Positions 30,254 to 39,524 are shown, counted from the stretch's first letter. The stretch is DNA of 64,000 nt from Pseudomonas sp. PB101 (GCF_009764265.1 NZ_RWIR01000065.1:32315-96314), one strand, 5' to 3'. Translations and numbers: made by a program. Notes: generated from the sequence alone by a model not told the origin.

Positions 30254-30886
30254 ATGAGCCTGCACCTGATCATCGGCGACAAACTGCTTTCCTCCTGGTC
30301 CCTGCGTGGCGCCCTGGCCCTCGATCTGACCGGCGCGGCCTACACCGAAGAACTGATCAAGCTGAACCAGCCGGACACCCGCGAGCGTCTGCTCAAGCAT
30401 TCGCCCACGGGCAAGGTGCCATTGCTGCAAACGTCTCGCGGCACCATCGCCGATTCACTGGCGATTGCCGAATACCTGGCCGAGCAGTTCCCCTCCGAAC
30501 AACTCTGGCCGACCGACATCGCCGCCCGTGCCCAGGCCCGATCCGCCTGCGCGCAGATGCATAGCGGTTTTTTCGCCATGCGCAATCACATGCCGTTCAA
30601 CCTGAGCCACGACGCACCGCTGAATCCGGTACCGCCCGAGGTGACGGTCGATATCGAGCGCATGTTGGCGCTATGGGCTGAATGCCGCGCGGTTGCCAGT
30701 GAAAGCGGGCCGTACCTGTTTGGTCGGCTGAGCCTGGCCGATGCGTTCTTTGCACCGATCGCCGTGCGTCTGCGCACCTATCGGGTGGCACTGCCGGCCA
30801 TCGATGAAGCCTATGTTGAAACCGTCTACCAATGGCCAGCCTTCAAGGCCTGGCAGAAGGCTGGACTGGAGGAGTTGGAAAAGTGA
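30254..30886 (+). CDS. Glutathione S-transferase-like protein
   Basis: A 210-residue GST-fold protein. The N-terminal thioredoxin-like domain (SLHLIIGDKLLSSWSLRG) has the Ser-rich active-site region, a cis-Pro motif in GKVPLLQ, and the glutathione gamma-Glu contact in IADSLAIAEYLAEQF; the C-terminal helical domain follows from ~90. Substrate unknown. Its stop overlaps the GTG of the next gene by four bases (GTGA), so it is cotranscribed and translationally coupled with the Nudix-ThiE fusion, as at the PA4401-PA4400 locus. Confidence 0.9.
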   Translation: MSLHLIIGDKLLSSWSLRGALALDLTGAAYTEELIKLNQPDTRERLLKHSPTGKVPLLQTSRGTIADSLAIAEYLAEQFPSEQLWPTDIAARAQARSACAQMHSGFFAMRNHMPFNLSHDAPLNPVPPEVTVDIERMLALWAECRAVASESGPYLFGRLSLADAFFAPIAVRLRTYRVALPAIDEAYVETVYQWPAFKAWQKAGLEELEK

Positions 30887-31827
30887 AACGAGTCCATGTC
30901 GCCGCCGCCGTCATCCGCGATGGCAGTGGCCAGATCCTGATTGCCCGTCGTGCCGACACACAGCACCAGGGCGGCCTGTGGGAGTTTCCCGGTGGCAAGG
31001 TCGAGGCCGACGAGTCGGTCGAAACCGCCCTGGCCCGTGAACTCCATGAAGAGTTGGGCATCGTGGTGGGCGCGGCGCGCCCGCTGATCAAGATCCGCCA
31101 CGATTACCCGGACAAGCAGGTGTTGCTGGATGTCTGGGAAGTCTCGGCGTTCACCGGCGAGCCCCACGGCGCCGAAGGCCAGCCACTGGCCTGGGTCGCG
31201 CCACGTGATCTGTCGAACTACGAGTTTCCGGCGGCCAATCAGCCGATCGTCGCGGCTGCCCGATTGCCATCGCAGTACCTGATTACCCCGGAAGATCTGG
31301 AAACCCCGGCGCTGCTGCGTGGTATTCAGAAGGCCATTGCCGGCGGCATCAAGCTGGTCCAGTTGCGCGCACCGAACGGTTACGACCCGAAGTATCGCGA
31401 CCTGGCCGTCGATGCGGCGGGTTTGTGTGCCGGCAAGGCGCAGTTGATGATCAAGGGGCCGTTTGAATGGCTGGGCGATTTCCCGTCCGCCGGTTGGCAC
31501 ATTACCTCGGCGCAGCTGCGCAAATACGCAGCGGCGGGTCGACCGCTACCGGCGTCGCGCTGGCTGGCGGCTTCGTGCCATAACGCGCAAGAGCTGGCGC
31601 TGGCCGAAGAGATGGGGGTGGATTTCGTGACCCTGTCGCCGGTGCAGCCGACCCTGACTCACCCTGGCGCGCAGCCGTTGGGTTGGGAACAGGCGTCGAG
31701 CCTGATCGAAGGGTTCAGCAAGCCGGTGTTCCTGCTCGGTGGTGTTGGCCCGGCTGAGGTCGAGAAAGCCTGGGCTGCGGGTGCGCAGGGTGTGGCGGGG
31801 ATTCGGGCTTTTTGGCCTGAGAGTTGA
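30883..31827 (+). CDS. Nudix (MutT)-ThiE-like fusion protein
   Basis: A 314-residue two-domain protein. The N-terminal domain (~1-130) is MutT-like with a complete Nudix box at residues 38-60 (G-x5-E-x7-REL-x-EELG), so it can hydrolyse a nucleoside diphosphate derivative such as 8-oxo-dGTP. The C-terminal domain (~135-314) has a TIM-barrel pattern of thiamine-phosphate synthase (GIKLVQLRAP, DFVTLSPVQPT, FLLGGVGPAEVEKAW). The GTG start overlaps the GST stop; a GGAGGAG sequence lies just upstream. Whether the ThiE-like part is catalytic is uncertain; this fusion is common in pseudomonads. Confidence 0.92.
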   Translation: MKRVHVAAAVIRDGSGQILIARRADTQHQGGLWEFPGGKVEADESVETALARELHEELGIVVGAARPLIKIRHDYPDKQVLLDVWEVSAFTGEPHGAEGQPLAWVAPRDLSNYEFPAANQPIVAAARLPSQYLITPEDLETPALLRGIQKAIAGGIKLVQLRAPNGYDPKYRDLAVDAAGLCAGKAQLMIKGPFEWLGDFPSAGWHITSAQLRKYAAAGRPLPASRWLAASCHNAQELALAEEMGVDFVTLSPVQPTLTHPGAQPLGWEQASSLIEGFSKPVFLLGGVGPAEVEKAWAAGAQGVAGIRAFWPES

Positions 31828-31852
31828 TTCTCTGGCGAGTCTACTGGCCCCT

Positions 31853-31942
31853 TCGCGGGCAAGCCCGCTCCCACAGTGGTCAAGGTGAAACACAGATTGT
31901 GTGAACACTAACAATCCCTGTGGGAGCGGGCTTGCCCGCGAT
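31853..31942. repeat. REPIN 4
   Basis: Inverted pair with stem GGGCAAGCCC/GGGCTTGCCC (left 31853-31875, right 31919-31942), GTGGGAGC class, between convergent genes. Confidence 0.93.
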
Positions 31943-31962
31943 GAGGCCTTGGCAGGCGCCGA

Positions 31963-32544
31963 CTAAACCCCAGGCTTCGCCGCCGGCTGCCAAAGAATCT
32001 CGGCAATCCCCTGACGCCTGGCAATCAACCGCGCCATCACAAACAACAAATCCGACAACCGATTGATATACGCCAGGCCAACCCCGGCCAACGGCTCGAT
32101 CGCATTCAATTGCTGACACCGCCGCTCTGCGCTGCGCGCCAGACTGCGGCAGACATGAGCCTGGGCAATCAGTGTCGAGCCGCTGGGCAAGATGAAGTTT
32201 TCCAGCGGCCCCAATTCTTCATTCCACACATCGATCGCCGCTTCCAGGCGTTCGATTTCCGCCGTATTCAATGCCTGATACACCGGCATCGCCAGTTCAC
32301 CCCCCAGATCAAATAACCGATGCTGGCAGGGAGCTAATACCTGGATCACTTCGTTCAAGCCAGGAAACTGACCAGTTTCTGCGGCCAACCCGGCCAGCAG
32401 AACGCCAACCTGGCTGTTCAGCGTATCCACTTCGCCAATGGCCTCGATCCGCGGGTGATCCTTGGGCACGCGGCGACCATCCCCCAGCCCGGTCTCGCCT
32501 TTGTCGCCAGTGCGGGTGTAAATCTTCGACAAGCGAAAGCCCAT
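31963..32544 (-). CDS. Cob(I)yrinic acid a,c-diamide adenosyltransferase, PduO type
   Basis: A 193-residue ATP:cob(I)alamin adenosyltransferase. The ATP-binding N-terminus KIYTRTGDKGETGLGDGRRV is complete, followed by RIEAIGEVDTLNSQVGVLL and the helical RSLARSAERRCQQL and YINRLSDLLFVMARL blocks that build the active site. Makes adenosylcobalamin in cobamide synthesis or salvage. It begins only two bases after the stop of the histidine kinase, indicating one transcript. No cobalamin riboswitch is seen upstream. Confidence 0.93.
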   Translation of the reverse strand: MGFRLSKIYTRTGDKGETGLGDGRRVPKDHPRIEAIGEVDTLNSQVGVLLAGLAAETGQFPGLNEVIQVLAPCQHRLFDLGGELAMPVYQALNTAEIERLEAAIDVWNEELGPLENFILPSGSTLIAQAHVCRSLARSAERRCQQLNAIEPLAGVGLAYINRLSDLLFVMARLIARRQGIAEILWQPAAKPGV

Positions 32545-32546
32545 GG

Positions 32547-34592
32547 TTACCTCGATAGCAGATTGAGTTCTTGCGAGACGGGTGGTGTGCTTGCCAGGGG
32601 CAGGCGCAAGGTGAAGCAGGTGCCTTGGCCCCGGGTCGATTGCACTTCCATCTGCCCCTTGTGGTTATTGGTGATGATGAAGTACGACACCGACAGCCCA
32701 AGCCCGGTGCCCTGGCCGATTTCCTTGGTGGTGAAGAACGGCTCGAAAGTGCGTTTGCGCACGCTCTCGCTCATGCCGATGCCGTTGTCTTCGACCTGAA
32801 TTTCCGCCCACGGCGGATTCAGCCTGGTGCGCAGAATGATCCGCCCCGGTTCGCTGTCGTCTTCGCGCTGGTGAATGGCCTGCGCGGCGTTTTTCAACAG
32901 GTTGAGCAGCACCTGCTCCAGTTCGTTGGCGGTGCCGGGGACCGGTCCAAGGGCTGGATCGAACTGGCGAATGATGGCCTGGCCCTTGAAGTCGAAGCCG
33001 ATCGCCAGGTCGAAATCGTTGCCGGCGATTTCCACCGCCTGATCGATCAGGGCTGGCAGGTCGCACGGGGCCATCTGACGGGTGCTGCGACGGCTGAAAC
33101 TGAGCATGTGGGTAACGATTTTGGCGGCTCGGGCGCCGGCTTGCTGGATGCCGTCGAGCAACTGCGGCACCTCGCGGATTTGCAGGTACTGGTTGACCGT
33201 CGCCAGTTCGATGCCGGCGTGCTCGGCCACTTCCAGGTTCTTTGGCAGGTCGGAGGACAGGCGTCGGCGAATGTTCTGCACGTTGTGCAGGATCGCCCCT
33301 AGCGGGTTGTTGATCTCGTGAGCCATGCCGGCGGCAAGACCACCCACCGAAAGCATTTTCTCCGACTGCACCATCATCTCTTCCAGGGACAGGCGCTGGG
33401 TGATGTCGTCGATCCGGATCACCACACCGCGCCCGGCACCGCCCATCAACGGATAGAACGTCAGGGCATAGTGGCGAGGTTCATCATCCTTGAGCCAGGT
33501 GACGCGTTCGATTTTTGCGACCGTATGCTGTTCGACCGTTTGCTTGAGTTGCGGCAAAAACGGCTTGAGCGGTTCGAAGGCGAGGAAGATGGGCTGGTTC
33601 AGGGCTTCGTCCAGGCGTGTGCCGGACAGGGCGCTGGCTTCCTGGTTCCACTGCGTCACATAGAGCTGTTCGTCGAGGGCGATCAGCGCCGATGGCATGG
33701 AGTCGATGATGCTGTTGAGGTAGTTCTGGAAACCGGTGAGCTTTTTCTCGATCTTGCTGCGCACCTGGACCTCGAGCTCCAGTTTGCGGTTGGTGTGGCG
33801 GGTTTCTTCCGCCAGCCCCTGGGCCTGGTCGTAGGCTGCCTGGGAGTCGTCCCGGGCCCGCTTGAGTTGCTGCTCCCGGGCCTCGATCCGCGAGAGCATG
33901 GTGTTGAACGCCTCGGCGAGGCTGCCGATTTCGTCGTGGTTGCCTCGCGAAGCGCGCAGTGCGTAGTTTTCTTCACGGGTGACCTGCCGGGACAACTCTT
34001 CGAGTTGGTGGATCGGCCGGGTAATCAGGCGCTTGATCTGACGGGCGATGATCAACCACAGCAGCACACTGAAGATTAAAATGCCCAGGCTGGCCGTCAA
34101 AGTGCCGGTGTAGAACGCCACTGGCAGTTCACTGCTGGCGACCAACAGCAAATGCCCCGGTGCAGAGCCGGGGCGGGGCAGGGTGATGACCTGGTTGGTG
34201 CGGAACTCGGTGGCCTGCCAGTCTTCGATATGCCGGAAACGCTTCGGCAGTTTCAGATTGTCGCCGTGCTGCAATTGCGCCAATTGCTCGCCCTTGCCGT
34301 CATACAAGGCTGCCGCGCGCAACGGTGAATAGCTGTTGAGTTCGTTCAGCAGGCGCTCGGCGCTTTGTGGCGACGCCAGGGCTTCGGAGGCCAGGCTCGG
34401 ATTGGATACCAGCCGGCCGATGGTCTGCAGGGCTTGTGGCGCCATGCTTTCCTGGGAAATGTAGTACGCGGCGCTGATAAAGGTCAGGTTGGCAACCAGC
34501 AAAACGGTGACCATCAGTACCAGCAGGGCGGCCAGCAGTTTCTGGCCGACGGGCAGGTTTTCCAGGCGCTGGCGCAATGGCATCGGATTCAT
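32547..34592 (-). CDS. PAS-containing sensor histidine kinase without adjacent regulator
   Basis: A 681-residue membrane kinase. Transmembrane helices at ~18-42 and ~165-188 flank a periplasmic sensor; then HAMP, a coiled coil (~225-290), a PAS domain (~290-405), HisKA with phospho-acceptor H425 (GMAHEINNPLG), and HATPase_c with N, G1 and G2 boxes (NLLKNAAQAI, VEDNGIGM, GTGLGLSV). Synteny suggests the PA4398 kinase of P. aeruginosa. No response regulator is encoded next to it here. Start ATG 34592; an ATG three codons downstream is an alternative. Two bases separate it from the adenosyltransferase gene. Confidence 0.9.
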   Translation of the reverse strand: MNPMPLRQRLENLPVGQKLLAALLVLMVTVLLVANLTFISAAYYISQESMAPQALQTIGRLVSNPSLASEALASPQSAERLLNELNSYSPLRAAALYDGKGEQLAQLQHGDNLKLPKRFRHIEDWQATEFRTNQVITLPRPGSAPGHLLLVASSELPVAFYTGTLTASLGILIFSVLLWLIIARQIKRLITRPIHQLEELSRQVTREENYALRASRGNHDEIGSLAEAFNTMLSRIEAREQQLKRARDDSQAAYDQAQGLAEETRHTNRKLELEVQVRSKIEKKLTGFQNYLNSIIDSMPSALIALDEQLYVTQWNQEASALSGTRLDEALNQPIFLAFEPLKPFLPQLKQTVEQHTVAKIERVTWLKDDEPRHYALTFYPLMGGAGRGVVIRIDDITQRLSLEEMMVQSEKMLSVGGLAAGMAHEINNPLGAILHNVQNIRRRLSSDLPKNLEVAEHAGIELATVNQYLQIREVPQLLDGIQQAGARAAKIVTHMLSFSRRSTRQMAPCDLPALIDQAVEIAGNDFDLAIGFDFKGQAIIRQFDPALGPVPGTANELEQVLLNLLKNAAQAIHQREDDSEPGRIILRTRLNPPWAEIQVEDNGIGMSESVRKRTFEPFFTTKEIGQGTGLGLSVSYFIITNNHKGQMEVQSTRGQGTCFTLRLPLASTPPVSQELNLLSR

Positions 34593-34628
34593 CGCAAATA
34601 AGGAACAAGTGGCCAGCGTAGCCGCTGC

Positions 34629-35546
34629 TCAGTCGCTGGGCAATCCAAGGCTTTGCAGGCGGGCAATCAACCTCGATTCAAGCTGCTTGAGGTGAGGCAG
34701 GTTCAGTTGATGGCGCGCGGCCACCTTGCAGGCATAGCCCAGCAGATAGCTGATTTCCGTGCGACGCTGACTGCTGACGTCCTGATGCATGGAGGAGTAG
34801 TTGGCGGCGGTGGCGTGAATCACCCGTTCGACTTCCTGCTGCAGGTTTTCGGCCGCCGCCGGCTGACCGCAACGCTCGAGCAATTCCACAAGTTCATCGC
34901 ACAGGGTGGCGACTTCACAGTGATGTTGCTGTAACCCGCCGTTGCGGCAGTCGTGCAGCACAGTCAGCGGATTGATCGCACAGTTGAGGGCCAGTTTGCG
35001 CCACAACCGGGTCAGGATTTCGGTGCTCCACTCGTGGGGGATGCCGGCAGCGCTCAGGTCGTCGAGCCAGATCGGCGCGACCGGATGGCTGGCATCACCC
35101 AGCCAGGTGAAGCCATGCCCGGCGAACACCACGCGCCCATCGCCATCGCGAAAGGCGCCTTCGGTGCTCGATGCATAGATGCAGCGTGCCTGCGGAACCT
35201 GGGCGGCCACTGCGTCCTGACTGCCCAGGCCATTTTGCAACAGGATCAGCTCGGCGCCCGGGGCCAGGCGTGGTGCCAGTCGGGCCACCGCGCTTTCGGT
35301 ATCGTAGGCTTTGCACGCCACCAGCAGGCGGTTGATCGGTTGTGTGCTGTCGGCGGTCTCGGCGGGCACGGCATAGCGTTGCGCCTCGCCGTGTTCCACC
35401 AGTGTCAAACCACCGGCGGCCTCATAGGCTTGCAGTCTCGCGGTGTCCCGCAGGATCAGCCTGACCGGCACGCCAGCCCGTGCCAGGCGTGTCGCCCATA
35501 AAGTACCGAGGCTGCCGGCGCCCAAAACATGCCAGGTGGTAGACAT
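34629..35546 (-). CDS. 2-dehydropantoate 2-reductase-like protein
   Basis: A 305-residue ketopantoate-reductase-family protein with an N-terminal Rossmann GxGxxG motif (VLGAGSLGTLWATRLARAG), the RLLVACKAYDTESAV strand, the NGLG coenzyme-adjacent element (LLQNGLGSQDAV) and the KLALNCAINPLTVL block that carries the catalytic Lys. Would make pantoate for coenzyme A using NADPH. ATG 35546 gives the Rossmann strand at once; the 31-codon extension is discarded. It may or may not be the main PanE of the cell, as paralogues are frequent in Pseudomonas. Confidence 0.88.
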   Translation of the reverse strand: MSTTWHVLGAGSLGTLWATRLARAGVPVRLILRDTARLQAYEAAGGLTLVEHGEAQRYAVPAETADSTQPINRLLVACKAYDTESAVARLAPRLAPGAELILLQNGLGSQDAVAAQVPQARCIYASSTEGAFRDGDGRVVFAGHGFTWLGDASHPVAPIWLDDLSAAGIPHEWSTEILTRLWRKLALNCAINPLTVLHDCRNGGLQQHHCEVATLCDELVELLERCGQPAAAENLQQEVERVIHATAANYSSMHQDVSSQRRTEISYLLGYACKVAARHQLNLPHLKQLESRLIARLQSLGLPSD

Positions 35547-35681
35547 CAGCTTTTTGCTCTGTTTATGGCGTGCATCGGCAGCTCGCAGTGAATGATGGGA
35601 AAGACCCGTTATAATCAGCGCGGATTTTAACCGCAAGCCAGGCGTGCTCCATCAGTGCGCCTTTAAATTTGGAGAGATTAC

Positions 35682-36167
35682 ATGCCGTCGTTCGACGTGG
35701 TATCCGAACTGGACAAACACGAAGTCACCAACGCGGTCGAGAACGCCGTCAAGGAACTCGATCGTCGTTATGACCTGAAAGGCAAAGGCAGCTTCGAGTT
35801 CAAGGAAAAAGACCTGACCGTCAACCTGACCGCCGAAGCGGATTTCCAGCTCGAAGCGATGATTGAGATCCTCAAGCTGGCGCTGGTCAAGCGCAAAATC
35901 GACGTGCAGTGCCTTGAAGTCAAGGATGCGTTCGCCTCGGGCAAGCTGATGAAGCAGGAAGCCGTGCTCAAGGAAGGCATCGACAAGGAAATGGCGAAGA
36001 AGATCGTCGCTCACGTCAAGGATGCCAAGCTCAAGGTGCAGGCGGCCATTCAGGGCGAGCAGGTGCGTATTACCGGCAAGAAGCGTGACGACCTGCAAGA
36101 AGCCATTGCTGCGCTGCGGGCCAAGGAATTCGGTATGCCGCTGCAGTTCAACAACTTCCGCGACTGA
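35682..36167 (+). CDS. YajQ-family nucleotide/c-di-GMP-binding protein
   Basis: A 161-residue YajQ (DUF520) protein with MPSFDVVSELDKHEV at the start, an RRYDLKGKGSFEFKEKD strand set, and the closing GMPLQFNNFRD. Members bind nucleotides, and in some Proteobacteria c-di-GMP, to modulate transcription or virulence. ATG 35682 has GGAGAG immediately upstream, and a TATAAT hexamer at 35610-35615 is a likely -10. Next to a mechanosensitive channel gene on the same strand. Confidence 0.94.
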   Translation: MPSFDVVSELDKHEVTNAVENAVKELDRRYDLKGKGSFEFKEKDLTVNLTAEADFQLEAMIEILKLALVKRKIDVQCLEVKDAFASGKLMKQEAVLKEGIDKEMAKKIVAHVKDAKLKVQAAIQGEQVRITGKKRDDLQEAIAALRAKEFGMPLQFNNFRD

Positions 36168-36304
36168 CCTTGAAAGCGGGAACCTCCTGGCGTTTTCGGC
36201 GTCGGAGGCCCAGACAACGGCAGAAACGATTGAGCCCGTCACGGTTCGATCTTTCTGCCGCTTTTTTTACGCATGCCGGATAGCCGGAGAAAAGGAGAAC
36301 GCAG

Positions 36305-37147
36305 ATGGACTTAAATGCTGAGGTAGACAACCTGGTCAAGGTATCCCAAACCTGGATCCCGATGATCATGGAGTACGGCAGCCGTGTACTGCTGGCGGTC
36401 ATCACCCTGGCCATCGGCTGGTGGTTGATCAACAAAGTCACGAAAAAGCTCGGCGGCCTGATTGCATTGCGTAATGCCGACCTGGCGCTGCAAGGCTTTA
36501 TCAGCAGCCTGGCGAACATCATCCTCAAGATCCTGCTGATCGTCAGCGTGGCCTCGATGATCGGAGTGGAAACCACTTCGTTTGTCGCCGCGATTGGTGC
36601 GGCAGGTCTGGCCATTGGCCTGGCCTTGCAGGGCAGCCTGGCGAACTTCGCCGGTGGCGTGCTGATTTTGCTGTTCCGTCCGTTTCGTATCGGTGACTGG
36701 ATCGAGGCACAGGGGATCGCTGGCACCGTCGACAGCATCCAGATTTTTCATACCGTACTGCGCACCGGTGACAACAAAACCATCATAGTGCCCAACGGTA
36801 ATCTGTCGAACGGCATCATCACCAATACCAATCGCCAGCCGACCCGCAAAGTCGTGTTTGATGTAGGCGTCGATTACGAAGCGGATTTGCAGAAAGCCCG
36901 AGAAGTGTTGCTGGAGTTGGCCAAAGACCCGCGTGTATTGACTGACCCGGCACCTCAGGCAGTCATTTCGACATTGGGCGACAGTTCTATCACTGTTTCC
37001 CTGCGTGTCTGGGTGAAGACAGCGGATTATTGGGATGTGATGTTCATGTTCAACGAACTGTCCCGTGATCACCTGAGACAGGCCGGCATCGATATTCCAT
37101 TTCCACAGCGGGTTATTCGCGTGGTTCAGGAATCCGCAGTGCAGTGA
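36305..37147 (+). CDS. Small-conductance mechanosensitive channel (MscS)
   Basis: A 280-residue MscS-type channel, close in length to E. coli MscS. Three transmembrane segments lie in residues ~20-130; the pore-lining helix carries the Gly/Ala pattern AAGLAIGLALQGSLANFAGG, followed by the beta domain (LLFRPFRIGDWIE, TIIVPNGNLSNGIITN) and the alpha/beta C-terminus ending in IPFPQRVIRVV. It releases osmolytes on hypo-osmotic shock. AAGGAG precedes the start. Ends in a bidirectional terminator shared with oprD. Confidence 0.95.
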   Translation: MDLNAEVDNLVKVSQTWIPMIMEYGSRVLLAVITLAIGWWLINKVTKKLGGLIALRNADLALQGFISSLANIILKILLIVSVASMIGVETTSFVAAIGAAGLAIGLALQGSLANFAGGVLILLFRPFRIGDWIEAQGIAGTVDSIQIFHTVLRTGDNKTIIVPNGNLSNGIITNTNRQPTRKVVFDVGVDYEADLQKAREVLLELAKDPRVLTDPAPQAVISTLGDSSITVSLRVWVKTADYWDVMFMFNELSRDHLRQAGIDIPFPQRVIRVVQESAVQ

Positions 37148-37228
37148 TAGCTCATGCATTACATGTCTGACTTTTCGGTCAGGCATGTATGAAGATTGTT
37201 CAATAATTGAGCAATTTGTACAGGCAAC

Positions 37229-37260
37229 AAAAAAGGCCCATCCGAAGATGGGCCTTTTTT
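37229..37260. terminator. Bidirectional terminator between mscS and oprD
   Basis: A 14-bp perfect stem AAAAAAGGCCCATC-type arm (37229-37242) and its complement (37247-37260) around a CGAA tetraloop, with A-run and T-run. Confidence 0.94.
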
Positions 37261-37286
37261 TGTTACCGCAAACTAACTGGATGCGA

Positions 37287-38615
37287 TTACAAAACCGACA
37301 GCGGGTAGTCGACGATGAAACGGAACTCTTTCACGTCGCCTTCACCTTCGTCAGCGTTAGCGAAGTGCCATGCTTGACGAATACGGAAGGACAGGTCTTT
37401 TGCCGGGCCAGACTGAACAACGTACTTGGCTTCGAAGTTGGTTTCGTTGTGCTTGCCGTCAGCACCGTAGATGCCTTCGTAAGCGCCGCCAACTGGAGCG
37501 TTGGTGCCGTCGATGTCCCAACCTTTCACGTAACGGGTCATGAAGCTCAGACCTGGAACGCCGTACTCAGCCATTTTCAGGTCGTAGCGAACCTGAGCCG
37601 ACTTCTCGCCAGGGGCGTTGAAGTCAGAGTACTGGATGGAGTTGGCGAGGAAGATCGAGTCGCCGCCGCGGTTGTTTTTGCCCACACCGATGTAGTCGAA
37701 CGGAGTGTCACCGTTAACCTTCTGGAAGGCGAGGGTGATGGTGTGTGCTTTCATGAACGAGAAAGCGGCAGCCAGGGAGTAAGCGGTGTTGCTGATCTCG
37801 CCCGCTTTGGCATCACCAGTGTCTTTGGTGTTGTAGATGTTACCGTCCAGGTTCAGCGACTCGTCGCCGCCCAGCGGGATGGTGTAGTTCAGGTTGGCGT
37901 AGTACTGGTTCCAGATGTCTTCCAGCTTGGCGCCGTACAGCGAGGCCGACAGGTTGTCGGTGATGCCGTATTTACCACCGAAGTAGTCGATGGAGTTGGC
38001 TTCTACGCCAGCGTAGGTTGCAAACAGGCCGCCGTCACGAGCGTTGCGGTCCTGGCTGGTGGCCGAGTAGAAGTGACCGGCTTCGAGGTCAAGGTCTTTG
38101 ACTTCGCTGCTCTGCAGCTGGATGCCGCTGGCAGTTTGAGGAAGGATACGGGAACCGCCAACAGCGAACACTGGAGCAGTGCTTGGCTGCATGTCGCCGA
38201 CTTTCAGCTCGGTTTTCGATACGCGGAATTTAACGGCGCCGCCGGCTTTGCCCTGGCTGTCGTTAACTTCGCCATCGGCGTCGCGGCTCATGTTGCCGGT
38301 GCCGCCGGTGCCATCACCGCCGTCCAGTTTGATCGCCAGGTAACCGAAAGCGTCAACGCCAACACCGATCAGGCCTTGGGTGTAACCGGAGCTGAAGTTG
38401 CCCCAAATACCTTGGGTCCAGTCTTTCTGGTCGTTGCCGCCATCTTTGTTATCACGGTTGAAGTAGTAGTTGCGAACCAGCAAGTTCAGCGTGCTGTCTT
38501 CAACAATACCTTTGGCTTCAGCCTGGTCACTTACGAAAGGGGCGGCCGTAGCCAATTGGGTACTGGCTGCTGCTGCAACTGCCAGTGCGATCATGCTCCA
38601 CTTCATCACGCGCAT
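37287..38615 (-). CDS. oprD: OprD-family outer membrane porin
   Basis: A 442-residue porin with signal peptide (MRVMKWSMIALAVAAAASTQ, cleavage after TAA-AP). OprD hallmarks: VSDQAEAKGIVEDS, the LLVRNYYFNRD strand, GGSRILPQTASG, AGEISNTAYSLAAAF, GGDSIFLANSIQYSDFN, and the terminal strand FRFIVDYPLSVL ending in an outer-membrane-type hydrophobic residue. Length and motif spacing match OprD of P. aeruginosa, and the HIT, slyX, csp and dps neighbours match that locus. OprD takes up basic amino acids and is the carbapenem entry route. AAAGGAG lies 8 bases before ATG 38615. Confidence 0.92.
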   Translation of the reverse strand: MRVMKWSMIALAVAAAASTQLATAAPFVSDQAEAKGIVEDSTLNLLVRNYYFNRDNKDGGNDQKDWTQGIWGNFSSGYTQGLIGVGVDAFGYLAIKLDGGDGTGGTGNMSRDADGEVNDSQGKAGGAVKFRVSKTELKVGDMQPSTAPVFAVGGSRILPQTASGIQLQSSEVKDLDLEAGHFYSATSQDRNARDGGLFATYAGVEANSIDYFGGKYGITDNLSASLYGAKLEDIWNQYYANLNYTIPLGGDESLNLDGNIYNTKDTGDAKAGEISNTAYSLAAAFSFMKAHTITLAFQKVNGDTPFDYIGVGKNNRGGDSIFLANSIQYSDFNAPGEKSAQVRYDLKMAEYGVPGLSFMTRYVKGWDIDGTNAPVGGAYEGIYGADGKHNETNFEAKYVVQSGPAKDLSFRIRQAWHFANADEGEGDVKEFRFIVDYPLSVL

Positions 38616-39524
38616 CGTGATTTGCTCCTTTGGTTTTAGAAGAGTACTGCCGTCCCACCTGATTTATTATCTGGGCGGCTCTTTCTTTTTGTGTCGGCGC
38701 AAACTTATATCACGCCGACAATGTTGGCGATACTTGCGTATCTAACCTTTCGCGTTCTTTACGACCCTGTCGCAAACAGCAAGGTAGATGTCGCAAATTT
38801 CGAGCTCCGACGCAACCGGGCTGACAACTTTAATGCTGTTTCTGTGCCTTGGTGTCGGTAAAAAGAGTCCTGGTGAAACGCTTGAATCTCCATCGGGCTA
38901 CCTTGCCACTGTCTTTTTTTGCCTGAAGGCCTCCGCTTCCAGCGGGTGCCACTCAGGTGATGTTGGGTATCAATGCAATAAGCGTGCGCAAACTCGGATT
39001 TTGCTACGCTTTTTTTTCAATCGACTGCCTGACTTTGTGAAAACCTCGTGAAAACGGGGGTTCAAGCGCCTCTGGTTTGGGGGTTGACGCCTTGCCTGGC
39101 TTCATGTTGCGTCGTACTGCTCGACTGCCTGGCAAGCAAAAATGTTACCCGTTCACCCCGCCAGTGAGTAAATGGCGGATATCGAAGCGTTCAGCGTAGA
39201 CCCACCGTGCGATTTTGGTGCAAAAAATTTTAGCCTTGTGATGAATCTATCTCTGTTGATCATGTGCCCGGCGCGAACTCTTCGTTGTTAATCAGTCATT
39301 TCGGCGTGTTCTGTCGGTTGACCAGTTCTGTAATGGTGCGTGACGGTGAAGGGTGTCTCATTCGGGGGCGGTTATCCGCTTTTCGTAGGCGCTCTCGGCC
39401 TCTGGGCAAGGTTGGTCGTGAAGCGCGCGCCGTTCACAGGTATGCTGCCGTCCGGTCGCTTGGTGCGCCGCCCCTGTGGATGGGCACTAAGCTGAAAAAT
39501 GATGACCCGGCGGGAGTACGCGCA
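38616..39524. other. Long divergent region between oprD and the HIT gene
   Basis: About 0.9 kb without a supported gene. The oprD ribosome site and promoter lie at the left. Visible elements: a 6-bp hairpin CCGCCA...TGGCGG near 39163-39183, T-tracts near 38915 and 39010, and an AT-rich GCAAAAAATTTTAGCC stretch near 39220. An 87-codon frame at 38788-39051 has no ribosome site and odd composition. The region could hold a regulatory RNA, but I cannot show one. Confidence 0.4.

Noticed and set aside
38788..39051. 87-codon frame in the long oprD upstream gap
   Set aside because: No Shine-Dalgarno, unusual composition and no recognisable motif; the region is treated as non-coding.
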